Source: Anthracocystis setariae (Eukaryota; Basidiomycota; Ustilaginomycetes; Ustilaginales; Ustilaginaceae). Taken from it: DNA of 64,000 nucleotides. Shown here piece by piece: positions 8,707-20,211 of this stretch. Under the pieces are notes generated by a model. The model searched no databases. It saw nothing but the letters and a program-made list of their open reading frames with translations, and was not told the origin of the DNA. Made by a program: the position numbers and the translations under genes. The stretch lies in assembly GCA_928724745.1 (NCBI GenBank), contig CAKMXJ010000010.1, positions 1-64,000 on the forward strand, written 5' to 3'. Numbering within the stretch: the stretch's first letter is position 1; every line of letters starts with the position of its first letter.

Positions 8707-9834
8707 CATGGCCTCCTGTGGTGTCTCTACATAGTTCTCATGTGTGCGTTTACGCATGTTTACACTGGTTGCGTTGGATCCATGTTCTTTTTGTGGCCCT
8801 GTTTTTGAGCATGATTTGACATGTAGCATTGCTGCTGCATATGATCTAGCTGCTGGATGTTTGCCATACCCTGGGAACGCCATCGTTGGAAGCGGGAGAC
8901 AAGAACGGTGAGTCTATGTTTTCACGTGTTTGCAGCTGGACACTTGGAGCGCTGGTGGTGTGCGGTGGCAGCTGGAATGGATGTATTGGCAGCATCGGTA
9001 TGGTATCTACAGCCTGTACAGTGACCGACACAATGTCTGGCCACTCTGGTGCTGCTACGATGCTGTTGAAATGGTGTCGGAAGCTCTACCGTGTGACATG
9101 TGATCCCACCGTCTTTGACCGTGATGGTACACAGCAGACACCGATCCTCCTCTGTGATGCTGGCTCACTGTGTTCCACATTGTCGCACACCTGTATACAC
9201 TTGTTGGAAGCACTGGAGCATGGTCCTGGACCTGCCATCGGAGATGAGCGTGTTTACGGTTCTGCACGTATGATGATTGTTTTGCCTTGCGTTTTGATGT
9301 TCCACTCTCCAATGCAGCTGCAACGGCCTGCAGACACCCTTTTCAGACGGTTGGCAACACTGTGGAAGCACATGGACAGCTCCTGCTTTCCATCTTTGAA
9401 GCTTGCGTGTTTTCGGTGTCACACGTACGACGATTGTTTTGCCTTGCGTAACGCCTTTTTGGACAGTCTACACCCTGTGTGTGCATGTTGACATGCTTGT
9501 TGGTCCTATTGGAGCGCTGCAGCAGCAGTCAGCAAGCTCCACACCTTGGTTACGGTGTCCAACACCTGAAACACAAGTTCACATACCTCCGATACAGCCG
9601 ACATGGTGATGGTGTGTAGCGACATGGAGAACTGGGTGGCAGACAAGCAGACATATAGAGACTTTGACAATGTTGCAGTGGAATCAAAATCTCAATATCA
9701 AATTGAATGTATCACATAAGTGACAGCTGTCAAATTTGACAGCTGTCAAATAGTGCAATATTTGCAAATCTGTTTTTTGGCCTAAAAAACATGGAACCAC
9801 CGCCCAGGGACAAACTTTTTTGCTGATCTGACTC
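8707..9834. other. Intergenic subtelomeric sequence, no convincing gene
   Basis: A 201-codon open frame lies at 8886-9491 but has no recognisable domain, is rich in Cys and His without order, and overlaps an internal duplication: cacgtatgatgattgttttg at 9265 recurs as a near copy at 9422, 157 bp later, and ttggagcgctg-like segments also recur. I treat the region as decayed repeat sequence. Around 9720 there is a short inverted and direct repeat of tgacagctgtcaaat. Confidence 0.5.
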
Positions 9835-12115
9835 CAGAATCGTGATCCTGGGCATTGAATTGACTAGGAAAGGCCCCCTTCACAATGCTGTCACTGCTAC
9901 AGTGCGTTGAGAATCTTAAAATTCATTTTTTGATGTGTATAGACACTAAAAATGCCATATCTCCGCCATTAGAGCAGCTTTTTGAGCAAACTAACGGCGG
10001 GATCGTGTTGCCACACCCAAAAATAGGTAGAACAGACTACTGTGACGTCTGTTGTATGACCTTAGCATGATGACACCATTAAAATTGCATTTTTTACCAT
10101 ATAGACACTAAAAATGCCATATCTCCGCCATTAGAGCAGCTTTTTGAGCAAACTAACGGCGGGATCGTGTTCCCACACCCAAAAATAGGTAGAACAGACT
10201 ACTGTGACGTCTGTGGCACTGCTCTAGCGCTTTCACACTGCAAATTTGCATTTCTGGGGTATATACCCTAAAAAATGGGCTATCTTTGCGCAGGGAGCAG
10301 CTTTTTGAGCAAACTAAGCGCGGGAACGTGTTCCTTGACCCAAAAATAGGTTAATAACATCATTATGACGTGTCTGGCGCGCTTCCTGGCCTCTGGGCAA
10401 GGTCCCCAATTTTTTTTTGCATCACTAAACATGATGTCACCACTCAGGCAGGCAATTTTTTGCAAATCTGACGCCGGATTCGTGTTCCCAGACATGGAAT
10501 TGAGTAAGACAGGTATCTGTGACGTCTGTGGCATGAATTAAAGTACCTGAAAAGCGTCATTCAGGTTTTCTGCTCTATTCTAAATTTAGATCTTACATCA
10601 CCGCTCAGGGAAGCATTTTTCATGCGATCTGACGCCAGGATCGTGTTCCTCCACATTGAATTAAGTAGGAACGACCCTCCAGAGTGTCTCTAGGCACTTG
10701 AGCAGTGATGCTGAGCTAGTATACCTGTTTTTCTGTGTACTCTCACTGCATGCCTCCTGGCTGTCCTATAGCGCTGATTCTTGCAGGACATGCACGAGAG
10801 AGTATTCTGAGAGTGTGCCCCAACTCTGACGTTGCTGGGAGCACCCTAGCAAGCATATATACCCCCTCCAAGACCTGCGATTTTTTTGTTTTGCCCCCCC
10901 TTGCTCACCCCTTCCGTTTTCTGCCCATCTGACACCGCCATCGTGTTCCTAGACCTTGTTTTAGCTAGGACAACCTATAGCCACGGTGCTACAACGCTGC
11001 AATAGCCTCTCCAAGCGCCAAGACACATCTATAAACTCTCATATGGATTCAAAATTGCATATCTCTTCGCAGGATCAAGCTTTTTCGCCAAACTAAAGCC
11101 GCCATCGTGTTCCTGGACCCTTATTTGGCTAGGACAACCTATAGCGACACTGCTAGCGCACAGAAATCGACCTTTGCCACTCCAATTTTGGTTCAGGGTA
11201 TATTGATCAGTTTTTTTGATCTAACTCCTCAACCGTTGGAGCTATCGCAAATCCGAGGACACCGTTGTGTTCGTAGACACAAAATCAAGTAGGAACGATA
11301 CTTTACACGACTCTAGCGCCGCTTCCTGGCATCATCAAGCTGCAAAATCGCTTTTTCAGTACAGTGATTATATACAGCCACTTTTTTTGGTCTTAACTTT
11401 GCAACCGCTTGTCCTACTGCAAATCCAACTACACCATCGTGTTCCTGGACCTTCAATTAGGTAGAAGCAACCCTTCACGGACCCACAGCGCGCAGGAATC
11501 ACTCCTTCCTCATCCAATTTTGCTTTTGGGTATACATCTCAAGTTTTCTCAACCTATCTTCACAACCAACGCCTCTACTTCAAAACGGACACCGCCATCG
11601 TCTTCCCACACCTCTAATTGGGTAGTACAGCATATTCCAGCAGCTCTACAACGCATCTGGAGCTGTATGGGGTGTCATAAACATTCTCAAAAATTTTAGT
11701 TTTTGCTCCTACACCCTGGGATCACGGATATCATCAAATCTGACCTCGGATTCGCATTCCCCACCCTCGAATTAGTCAGGAAGGACCCCTCAAGCTTTGC
11801 TGCAACGCTTTACTAGCCCTGGGTAGCAAGATTTATGTAAACATTGTTTACACTATCAAAATCGCACCTACCACTTCAGGCAAGCGTCCTAGCTCAAATC
11901 GGACACTGGATTCGAGTTCCTAGACCCTTTTTACTATAGGACAGCATACTGCAACCCTCCTAGCACGCTTCCTTAGGGCTGGCAAGCGCAGGTCTTATAC
12001 TGTATTCACACAGTCTATTGGACATCAAGATTGCGCATAGCTCCACAGCCAGACGTGCTAGCTCAAATCTGATTGCAGATTCGGATTCCTGGACCCTTTT
12101 TTAGCTAGGACAACA
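9835..12115. repeat. Diverged satellite array, period about 161 bp
   Basis: A conserved core (ggatcgtgttcctagacc, then a taggacaac-like block) recurs at 9835, 9997, 10158, 10319, 10474, 10636, 10936, 11100, 11260, 11431, 11590, 11745, 11906 and 12075. Intervals are 155-171 bp, except one of 300 bp that equals two units with a decayed middle copy. Two neighbouring units (9997 and 10158) are nearly identical; most others share only the core and flanking ttttt-gc-aa(a)tctgac. No coding region is supported. The array ends about 100 bp before the leader intron of dioxygenase copy 2. Confidence 0.82.
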
Positions 12116-12173
12116 TATAGCTACATTGCTGCTCGCTTTCCCTGGCCTCAAGAAAAAAAAATCGAGAATCCTG

Positions 12174-12251
12174 GTAAGTTTGGTATATTATAGATACTTT
12201 GACCACCTTATTTTGACTATAACTTTGCTTCCTGTGATTCGTTTTTTGCAG
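12174..12251 (+). other. Possible 5' leader intron of dioxygenase copy 2
   Basis: A GTAAGT donor at 12174 and a ttttttgcag acceptor ending at 12251 bound a 78-bp AT-rich segment. The arrangement (last satellite unit, donor about 90-100 bp later, then taggtgtcctaggc downstream, then the gene) matches that of copy 1. Coding potential of the flanking sequence is not evident, so this would be an untranslated leader. Confidence 0.35.
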
Positions 12252-12902
12252 TTCAAAGCTCTACTTGCTCGTGACAAGTAGCTGCAACGACCCACAACAT
12301 CAGCGAGCCACCATTGGTGCTGAAACAACTTGGTACTTTAGAAATCTTGGATTGTCTCTTGAATAGGTGTCCTAGGCGCCTTACAGAGCTCCTGTCCTCG
12401 GTTTTCTTCCTCTATTTAGCTCTCTAGACGTCATAGGACTGATCACCCTCAGTCTAGAGCGCTGCAAGAGGTTATACTTAGCTGTATAGGTACAAAAAGC
12501 TGTTTTCAGAGCCTTTTTTTACTTCAAGACATCAAGACTGGACCTTTCCCTCGTCGGATTTGCCTCGCAATTTTTCTCAAGACACGTCGACATACATAGT
12601 ATCACGTCCTGCAAGCACAACGTCCTGTTGCCACGGACTGATTTTTAAAAAATCCTCAACTTTGGCCACTCAGTGTGCAGAATCCACACTTTCAATTGCC
12701 TCAAGACTTCGACACCTGGCTACAGGCATTTTTCCCTATCCCATCACGCCGTTGCCACGCTCCTAGCAACTGTAAATCAAGCTCCACCTTTTTGGGTCCC
12801 CATTTTCTGCGCCTTTATTTTTATTTCAATATTGGTGCACTTTATTTGTATATTTTGTTGTTTTTCACACCGCCTTGCCTTTCACACTGTATATCCTTCA
12901 AG

Positions 12903-14165
12903 ATGGTATCCAGGAAGGCTCAGAGACGATCCAAGCACTCTGCTGGACATGTCAAAGGCCCCAATCATGCAGAAATGCGGAGGAAAGCAGAGGAAAAGGC
13001 TCAAAGTGACCTTGAGGAGCTTAGGAAAGCACTCAATGCTATGCCAACTCGTCATGTCCTCACCCCCAAGCCTCTCACACTTGAACTAGCCAAAGGTGTA
13101 GCTAAACCAGACGCCTCAAAGCCTCCTGCAAAGCAATCAAAGTGCCTTATCAAGCGTTACACACCAAAGGATGACAACTATATAGGTTGGGACAATGCAG
13201 CATGCCTTGGCAGCCAGACTCGCAGCGCCAAGCTTCAAGATCAATCTGCCAGAGTGGTGGCCACAGCATTCAACCTCAAGGACTACTTCCATCGAGATTT
13301 CCAGCTCCCGCTGCCCAAGGAAAAGGTGCAAGCAGACACCACCAGATTCCAAACGGTGACCTTTCAGGGTCAGGAAGACACGGTCCACCTTGTTGACTGC
13401 AATGGACTCCATTACGCCAGCATCATCAAGAAGCCAGACTCACCAGAGTTTGACGCCATGTATCAGGAGTTCAGACGCCTTCAAGCAGCGCTGCCCAAGT
13501 CAGCAGGAGCACCGGTAGAGTCTCTGCGCGGAGACTTCTTCACATTCCATCTCATGCTTGGTGGCCAAGATCAGGCACACATGGACACACCGTACTTCAA
13601 CAGCAAGTTTGTCAAAAACTACCGTCCAATGATCAAGTTCCTGCGCAACAAGCATGTGGCAGCACTCCGACAGTACTGCAACACCCAGTTCTTCCGGTGT
13701 TTTCCAGAACATGGCAGCCACTACATGGACATTGGTGCATCAGAGCACTACCGTCCCCGTGGCGCCTTCAACTGGGCACCATGCTTTCCTTCCATTGCCA
13801 TTAATCAGGAGGGTCTTGCATACAGTCTCCCCCATAGAGACCGACGTGACTACCTGCAAGGGCTTGCCGGTGTGTTCAGCTACGGTGACTACACCAAGCT
13901 GCAGATTAGCTTCACCGAGGCCAAGGTCAGCCTTGACTTTCCCCCCGGTGCACTCTGCTTCTTCCCCTCCCATGTGCTGCACCACTTCAACTCTCCTATT
14001 CTGGAAGGAGAGACTCGGGGAAGCATGACCATGTTCATGTCCAGTGATGTGGCCAAGTGGAACGGGTATGGTGGCAAAGCTTGTGACACACCAGCAGAGA
14101 AGAAGCAGGCCTACCGTCAAGAATGTCTGGAGGCATGGGACTTGTTCCAGCCCCTGCCAACCTAA
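12903..14165 (+). CDS. TET/JBP-like 2OG-Fe(II) dioxygenase, copy 2
   Basis: The 420-residue product is a paralogue of the protein at 3151-4416. Candidate iron ligands are H311, D313 and H361, and R372 would bind 2-oxoglutarate; all motif residues are intact. The N-terminal 130 residues are basic and diverged, whereas long stretches of the catalytic part are identical at the DNA level, pointing to gene conversion. The open frame extends upstream to 12675, but the ATG at 12903 aligns with the start of copy 1. The gene converges on the recombinase-helicase gene, with 129 bp between stop codons. The family is linked to DNA transposons and to oxidation of modified bases; the substrate here is unknown. 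Confidence 0.82.
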   Translation: MVSRKAQRRSKHSAGHVKGPNHAEMRRKAEEKAQSDLEELRKALNAMPTRHVLTPKPLTLELAKGVAKPDASKPPAKQSKCLIKRYTPKDDNYIGWDNAACLGSQTRSAKLQDQSARVVATAFNLKDYFHRDFQLPLPKEKVQADTTRFQTVTFQGQEDTVHLVDCNGLHYASIIKKPDSPEFDAMYQEFRRLQAALPKSAGAPVESLRGDFFTFHLMLGGQDQAHMDTPYFNSKFVKNYRPMIKFLRNKHVAALRQYCNTQFFRCFPEHGSHYMDIGASEHYRPRGAFNWAPCFPSIAINQEGLAYSLPHRDRRDYLQGLAGVFSYGDYTKLQISFTEAKVSLDFPPGALCFFPSHVLHHFNSPILEGETRGSMTMFMSSDVAKWNGYGGKACDTPAEKKQAYRQECLEAWDLFQPLPT

Positions 14166-14294
14166 TCACATCAGCCAAAATTGGAGTACGAGGCAATCCC
14201 CCAAGCAGCACTTTCACTTGCTGATCATGCTGTTCCAATCTCTGCTATGCAAACCTGTATTCCTCACATCACATTGCTGAGCTGCTGTCGACAA

Positions 14295-17200
14295 CTAACC
14301 TGCCAGCTGAACAGCGGTGGCAAAGATGGCAAACGCTAGGAAGACACGCTCACCATGATACAGCACCGTGGTTCCTAGCTCCGCCTCCACCATCTCCAAG
14401 TCCACAAAGGGACGGCCAAGCTGCTGAAACACATCAATACAAGACGGCTCATCTCTGAGCATGGCAGCTACTACTGGCAACACAATGTCTGCATACCGCC
14501 TTGAGCACGGTGTGGCCACCGAGACGTTGCTGGTCAAGCACACCTTTGTTGGCACCAGGCATGTCCAGCACGTACTTCCCTTGTCCTTCCGCATGCGGTT
14601 CTTGATCTTGCCAATGTGTGTGCCATTGATGCGTTCTGGATCCTCTATTTCTGGCAGCAGCGCCTCTATCTGGTTCCAGCATGCACAGTCTTTGAAGCGG
14701 TGACTGAGACCATGCTCTCCACTGCATGTGTGACTGCGGCTGAAGAGATAGCAGAGGGAGCAGCGGTCCACCAGTGGCTCCAGCAATGAGCGTATGTGGG
14801 AGATGTTGGGATCAGCTGTGCGCACTGGTGAGCCAAAGTCAGGTGGTGCTGGCATCAAGCGGTGAGAGAACATGGCCAATGGACTGGGCTGCTGGTTGAC
14901 CCTGTGTAGCATGCGTGGAGTGGGCGTGTACGGTGCTGCTGGTGAGCGCAAGGTGCTGGTGCTGGTAATCTGCTGCAACCTGCTGCTGCTAGCGCTTGCG
15001 TTGTGATGCTGTGGGGTTGTGGGTGTGCGCTGCAGTGTCTGATGTGAGCTGCTGCTGGCATGACGGGGCTGGTGGACAGGAGGAGACTCCACTGCAATGG
15101 TTGTTCTGGGTGGCGTGCCAGGTTCTTCCCCAACTGCTTGATGGCAAAGGTCACAGAGCGCAAAGTCTGGCTGGCTGAGGCAGGTGACTGGCATGCCATC
15201 AATGTAGGTGGAGATGATCAAGCGCCGGCATGTCTGCTCCTCCACGTACTGCTGGACCGATGTGTTGTTCACTGCAAGCAGCACTGCTGTTGCTGGTGCT
15301 CCGCTGCGGCCTGCACGGCCTGACTCTTGGACGTAGCTGATCATGTCAAATGTGTTGCTGCAGTGCACTACCAGCTTGACGTGCTGCGGGTTGATGCCAG
15401 TTCCAATGGCGGTGGTGCCTGCCAGGATGCGCTTGCTGTTGTCCGTCTCTGTGGTGGAGCACCGCAACCAGGCTGAGATGGTGGTCTGCTTGTATGCCTC
15501 ATCCATGTCTGATGTGATGAAGGGGCAGCCAAGCGCTGTTGCGGTGAATGCTGTGGCCGACTTGGAGATGCAAAAGACCATCACTGCTCCTGTTGGATGC
15601 GCTGCAAGGAGCTCTTCCAAGCAGAGCAACATGCTGTCCTCTGACTTCAGCCGTTGCACCGCATAGGAGATGTTTTTGCGGTTGGTGCTGGCACGTATCA
15701 TGCCTGTGCCATCATGCGGGAGCTGGAGCGCTGTCTTGAGGGTGGACACCAGCACAGGTGGTAGCGTGGCAGTGAGGAAGTACTGCTGCACATGCACAGA
15801 AGACAGCAACGCCTTGATCTTGTCCATGGCAGGTCGGAAGTTGCTCTGAGTGAGGCAGACGTGACACTCATCAAAGAAGATGGCCGCCAGCTGCTTTTCT
15901 TCTTGCAAGATGCATGCCCAGTTGGCAAACTCCACACTGTGGCAGTTCTCCACCGCAACAAAGACCAGCTGGGCTCCCACACCTGCTACTGTTCTTGATG
16001 GTTGGTGGCTGGCCCACCGCTTGGCAGTGACACCAACACGGCGGCAGTCTTGCAGGAGGTCATCTGTCAGCGCAATGAAGGGCACCACCACAATGATGAC
16101 AGACCGCTCTGGCAGCCAGTGCAGTGGAGCCATGAAGAGTGCAGACTTGCCAGATCCGGTGGCCATGATGATGATCAGCGGAGACTCCTTGGCGTGAATG
16201 GCGTTGAGTGCATATGCCTGCTCCAGTGTCTTGGTGCGGTGGCTGCCGGTAATCTGGAAGAGGGCCCTGCTGACCGCTGGTGGGAGCACAGCAGAGCGTG
16301 AAGCACCGCTGAGCTGCAGGCTGCTGCCAGTGCTGTGCGCTGAAGGTGGAGTGTGGTGTTCCAGCTTGCATCTGATGGTGAGCACGCTCTCTTCTACCAG
16401 CTCCAACTTGCGCTTGATGCCTCTGAGCTCCTGTGCGTGGTCTGCACCGCTTCCAAGCTCAACAAGTTGGTTGAACGGCTGTGTGTCCTCTTGAAAGCGC
16501 GTGCGCATCCTCCAGAATGTGTGCCAGCGCTCTGACACCGCCAGCATGCGGTCCATGCTTTCCTGCGTGAGCTGGTAGAGCATGCTTGCATCCAGGCCGT
16601 AGTGCTGCTCTGCGGTGCTGGTCAAGTGACCTGCTTGGGGATCATGCTCGTTGTCTTGATCTGTTTCCTTGCTGGACATGCTTGCAGAGCCTGGACGGAT
16701 GAGCTTGCGGTCAATGGCTACCGCAACCTGACGCCACATGCGCATGGTCATGCCGCTGGAGACAGAGCTGATGTGCTGCTGATGGAGCGCCTGCAGCATC
16801 TTGCTGACGGTGTTGGTGTCCAGCGGCTGCCCACTGTGCATAGAAAGAAGCATGTGGCAGGCTGGGCGGGGCTTAATGATGGCGTTGTGAAGCAGATGGA
16901 CAAAGGGCGCCACCTGAGAGACGTAGTAGACCACCATGCAGCCAACTGCATGAGGCAGGAAGCGTGGGATGATCCTTTGCCGCCCTGAGCCCTTGTTGGT
17001 GGGCAGTGCCGTGAAGACGCTGCCATCATGGACAAAGATGTTGCGTGGACCCATGAGCGTGTTGGTGTGCTGAAGCTGCATCAGTTCTGTGCCTCTTGCT
17101 GGCAGACCGCTGCCCAGTTCAATGAGAACAGCAAGCAGCTTGATGAACTCGTTGTGCGTGCTGAAGTAGGACTGTACTGCTTCTGCATCAAACTCCAGCT

Positions 17201-19301
17201 CTTCACTGTAGGCATCCAGCAGCGGTTGCGCTGATGGGGCGTTGCCAGCAACGGCACGGCAGAGGACGGTGCTGAGGCTGCTGAGCTCTGGGGAGGCGGT
17301 GACAAAGTTGAAGCCTGGTTGCATGTTGCGGTGATCATCTTGGATGTGTTTGAGGTTGATGGCCAGCGTGGCGTCCTCTGGGAGCAGACACAGCTGACGC
17401 AGGTGACGCTCTGCCTGTTCCTGTGCACCCTGCATCAGAGCTTGGAGGCGTGTGATCTGGATCTCCTCTGTTCCATACTTGATGTGGCTGAGGTCATGCG
17501 CCCAAGAACAGATGAATGGTGTGACTTCATCCTGAGCAAGCACCTTGCCGTAGCGGTGGAGAGACTGGAGGTGGGCGCTGGCAGAGTTGCTGTTGTGGTA
17601 GACGTTCTCCTTGAGGTGCTTGCGCATGGCCTTGTCCGTCTGAGATGGAGACATCTTCAAGAGCTGACCATTGGTGTCATTGAAGAGGTAGTGGTGCAAC
17701 ACAGCGCGCATGCAGAACTCCAGGCTGGCAATGATGGAGGTGGCAGCGCTGACGGCTTTGGGCATGCCTTCCCTGTCCACACACATGTGCATGAAGAGAC
17801 GCACCAGCATCAGCTCATCTGTCTGACCGTGCTTTGCTGGCCGCTGCGTGATGAGCTGGTGGGACAGGCTGAGCAGCGCATTTTCCACTGCAAGGGTGAC
17901 CTCATGAATGTGTTGCTGGTGCTCTGCAGTTGCAAGTGCACTGGTGTTGGTGCTGGCATCATTGTCATTGTCAAAGAGCGTTGACAAGTCACGCAGGTGT
18001 AGAATGGCCTCTGTGGCCTCTTCTGTGACCACCAGATGCTGCTCCTCTGTCCTGCTGCCGTGATAGTGGAGGGCCTCACCGTCCAAGGCAAGGTGTGCAA
18101 GTAGAGCAAGGACATTGCCCCACATGTCAGCCCGCTTCTTGATGGTGGGAGGCTGGAGGTTGTAGGGCTCGGACGGCTCGTCACTGTAGGCGCGGAATGT
18201 CTGCTGCATGTAGCGGCCAGAGTCCATAAAGGCCTGCATCCAATGCAGAGCAAAGGCTTTGGTCATTCTAGCCAGCCAGTGAACAAAGTCACTGTGAGCG
18301 CCGGGCCAGCTTGACGTGTCTGTGCCCAAGGCGCCAATGGCAGTCAGCGGCTTGCCTGCCCAGTAGGAGCGCCACTTGAGCTGCTTGGCCCAGGGACCAA
18401 TGTTGCCGGTGCGCATGGACATGTCCACAACAGGGTTGAGCAGACCTGCATCACGGAGAGCATCTTGATCCTGCTGGATGAATGCAGCAGCCTTGGCTTT
18501 GATGGCATCGTCCAGCTGGCGTGCATCCAAGTTGGGGTTGAGGATGGCTTGTGGAGGCGTGGGGTCCAGCTCCTTGTCCTGCACATAGACGTAGCGCTTG
18601 TTCTTGCCATGTTCCTGGATGACCTGCAGCAGGACAGGGTGCGTAGACTTGGCTTTGACCTTCAGGTCTGCATGTTTGTCCTTGAGGTGAGCGTACATGG
18701 CGTTCCTGGCAAAGATGGCATAGGAGCAGTGGTTGCACTGGTAACCGTCTGTGACCACCGGCAGCTCTTTGATCTTGGGCACAGGCAGCCGATCTTGGTC
18801 CACAGTGACATCCTTGGGAAGCGGCAGGTCAAGCTGATCAAGCATGGCCTGGATAGCGCGGCGTGAAGCGTCACCAAGAGGCTGGTGATGGAAACGCTGC
18901 ACGTGAGCAGTAACATCTTTGAATGAGGGTGTTAGCGGGACTCCAAGAGTGCAGCCAATGCGCGTGCAGACAAGCAACTGCGGGTGATTGACCAAGCGGA
19001 GATAGAAGCGGCCAAGGTCAGCGCCTTGGGCAGCAGCAGCAACAGCACGGCTGTCAGCAGCTGCAACGTCAGGTACAGCAGCAGCATTGGCGGCCAGCTG
19101 GTTTGCAGCAGGTAAGACAGGACTGTGTTGGAAAAAGACACATGTATCAGAAACACGCTAATTGCTGGCGATGCGTGGGGACAGGACACAAAAAACTTAC
19201 ATTTCAAGCAAGGGAGTTTCCACTGACTCGTTGTCAAGTGCTGCGCTGATGTTGCCGTCAGCTTGGCTGTTGTTGGCAGGAGGCGGTGACTGTGGAGTCA
19301 T
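14295..19301 (-). CDS. OrsD-tyrosine recombinase-RecQ helicase fusion (telomere-linked helicase)
   Basis: Two exons are proposed: 19301-19201 and 19122-14295, with a 78-bp intron (GTAAGT..ACAG) that joins in frame and gives about 1642 residues; without it the long frame has no ATG at its start. An OrsD-like (PF12013-type) zinc-finger region lies near residues 80-190 (LVCTRIGC, HVQRFHH, CNHC..H..H). A tyrosine-recombinase-like domain follows near 600-890: R710 (LPARGTEL), K744 (TNKGSGRQR), R828-x2-R831 (WRQVAVAI), H866 (QAGHLTS) and Y875 (QHYGLD). A RecQ-type helicase occupies about 1000-1320: Walker A K1026 (MATGSGKS), DECH at 1118-1121 and motif VI QESGRAGRSG from 1299. Cys-rich C-terminal segments resemble RecQ zinc-binding and UTASa-like tails. 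It probably acts on subtelomeric DNA, or mobilises it if the recombinase is active. Confidence 0.85.
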
Positions 19302-20195
19302 GATTGGAGATGTTGAGCAGTCTGCGTTGATGATGGGCGTAGAGATTTGAGTGAGATTGGTACAGAGAGGATGAGGATGTGATGTCCTCTGCAGAACAGG
19401 CACCCATCTATATACCACTGAGGCCCGTCCAGCCAGCTCAGCGACGCCATTCAGTGTGCGTGACTCACAGACAATGTAGTACGGACAAAGCATGTACCTG
19501 GCAGGACAGTCTGCCAGGCAAGCGCAGTGAAAAATTTTGCACACAACCGCTGTACTTGCCCCAGCCCAAACAATGGCTGAGCGTGAGAACAAAGGGAATG
19601 TTTGACTGGACGCATGCTGATAAGTTGGATAGGCATGTCACGCCATGGACAAGGACAAAGGGAGATGGTGTTGGCAATGGCATTGTGTGGTGGTGAACAA
19701 AGGGATCCAGTCCGGACATTTCAACTGACCCGCTGAAAAGCTGACGCGCTGGAAAGCTGACGCGCTGGAAAGCTGACATGCTGATCAATAGACTTGATGG
19801 CGGTCTGACAGTCAAAGAAAATGAATGTGCTGGTCAATTGACGTGCTGGCGGTCTGACAGACGGGAAAAAAGGTGCTGACCTGGAGTTGATGCACCCACG
19901 GATACGCTCACTGGATCTGTACTTTGGGCACGGCGCCAGTGTCAAAGTTGGATCTGTACATCAGGCACTGGACCAGTCCTCCACTTTGACCATTGCCCAG
20001 CCAATTTCCTGGCAATTTTGACGCGTCCGTTGCCCATTGCCCGGTGCTCCTGCTAAAATCTGGCGTTTGACATTGCTGCACAGGAGCAGTGTAAATTTGG
20101 CTGTCCATTGGGGTGACGTACAAATGGCAGGCCCCACCATTTGGCAGGGAAATGGGCGACGGATTTGACCATTGCGTGCAGCCGGCGCACCACGG
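19302..20195. other. Upstream region of the recombinase-helicase gene
   Basis: No gene is supported in this stretch. It holds a small tandem repeat with units like gctgacgcgctggaaa (about 19738-19785), a repeated ggcggtctgacag element (about 19800 and 19850), and a duplicated ggatctgtac segment near 19914 and 19951. These may be promoter or decayed repeat sequence. Short open frames here have no recognisable domain. Confidence 0.5.
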
Positions 20196-20211
20196 CCTAG
20201 GGCTAGGGTTT
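20196..20211. repeat. Telomere-like tract at the 3' end of the truncated dioxygenase
   Basis: The plus strand reads cctagggctagggttt; the minus strand is aaaccctagccctagg, two CCCTA-like units joined to AAACCC. It coincides with the last codons and the TAG stop of the dioxygenase fragment at 20203-21141. It is short, so its telomeric origin is an inference from sequence and position. Confidence 0.5.

Noticed and set aside
8886..9491. 201-codon plus-strand frame as a gene
   Set aside because: No domain; overlaps an internal 157-bp duplication; treated as decayed repeat.
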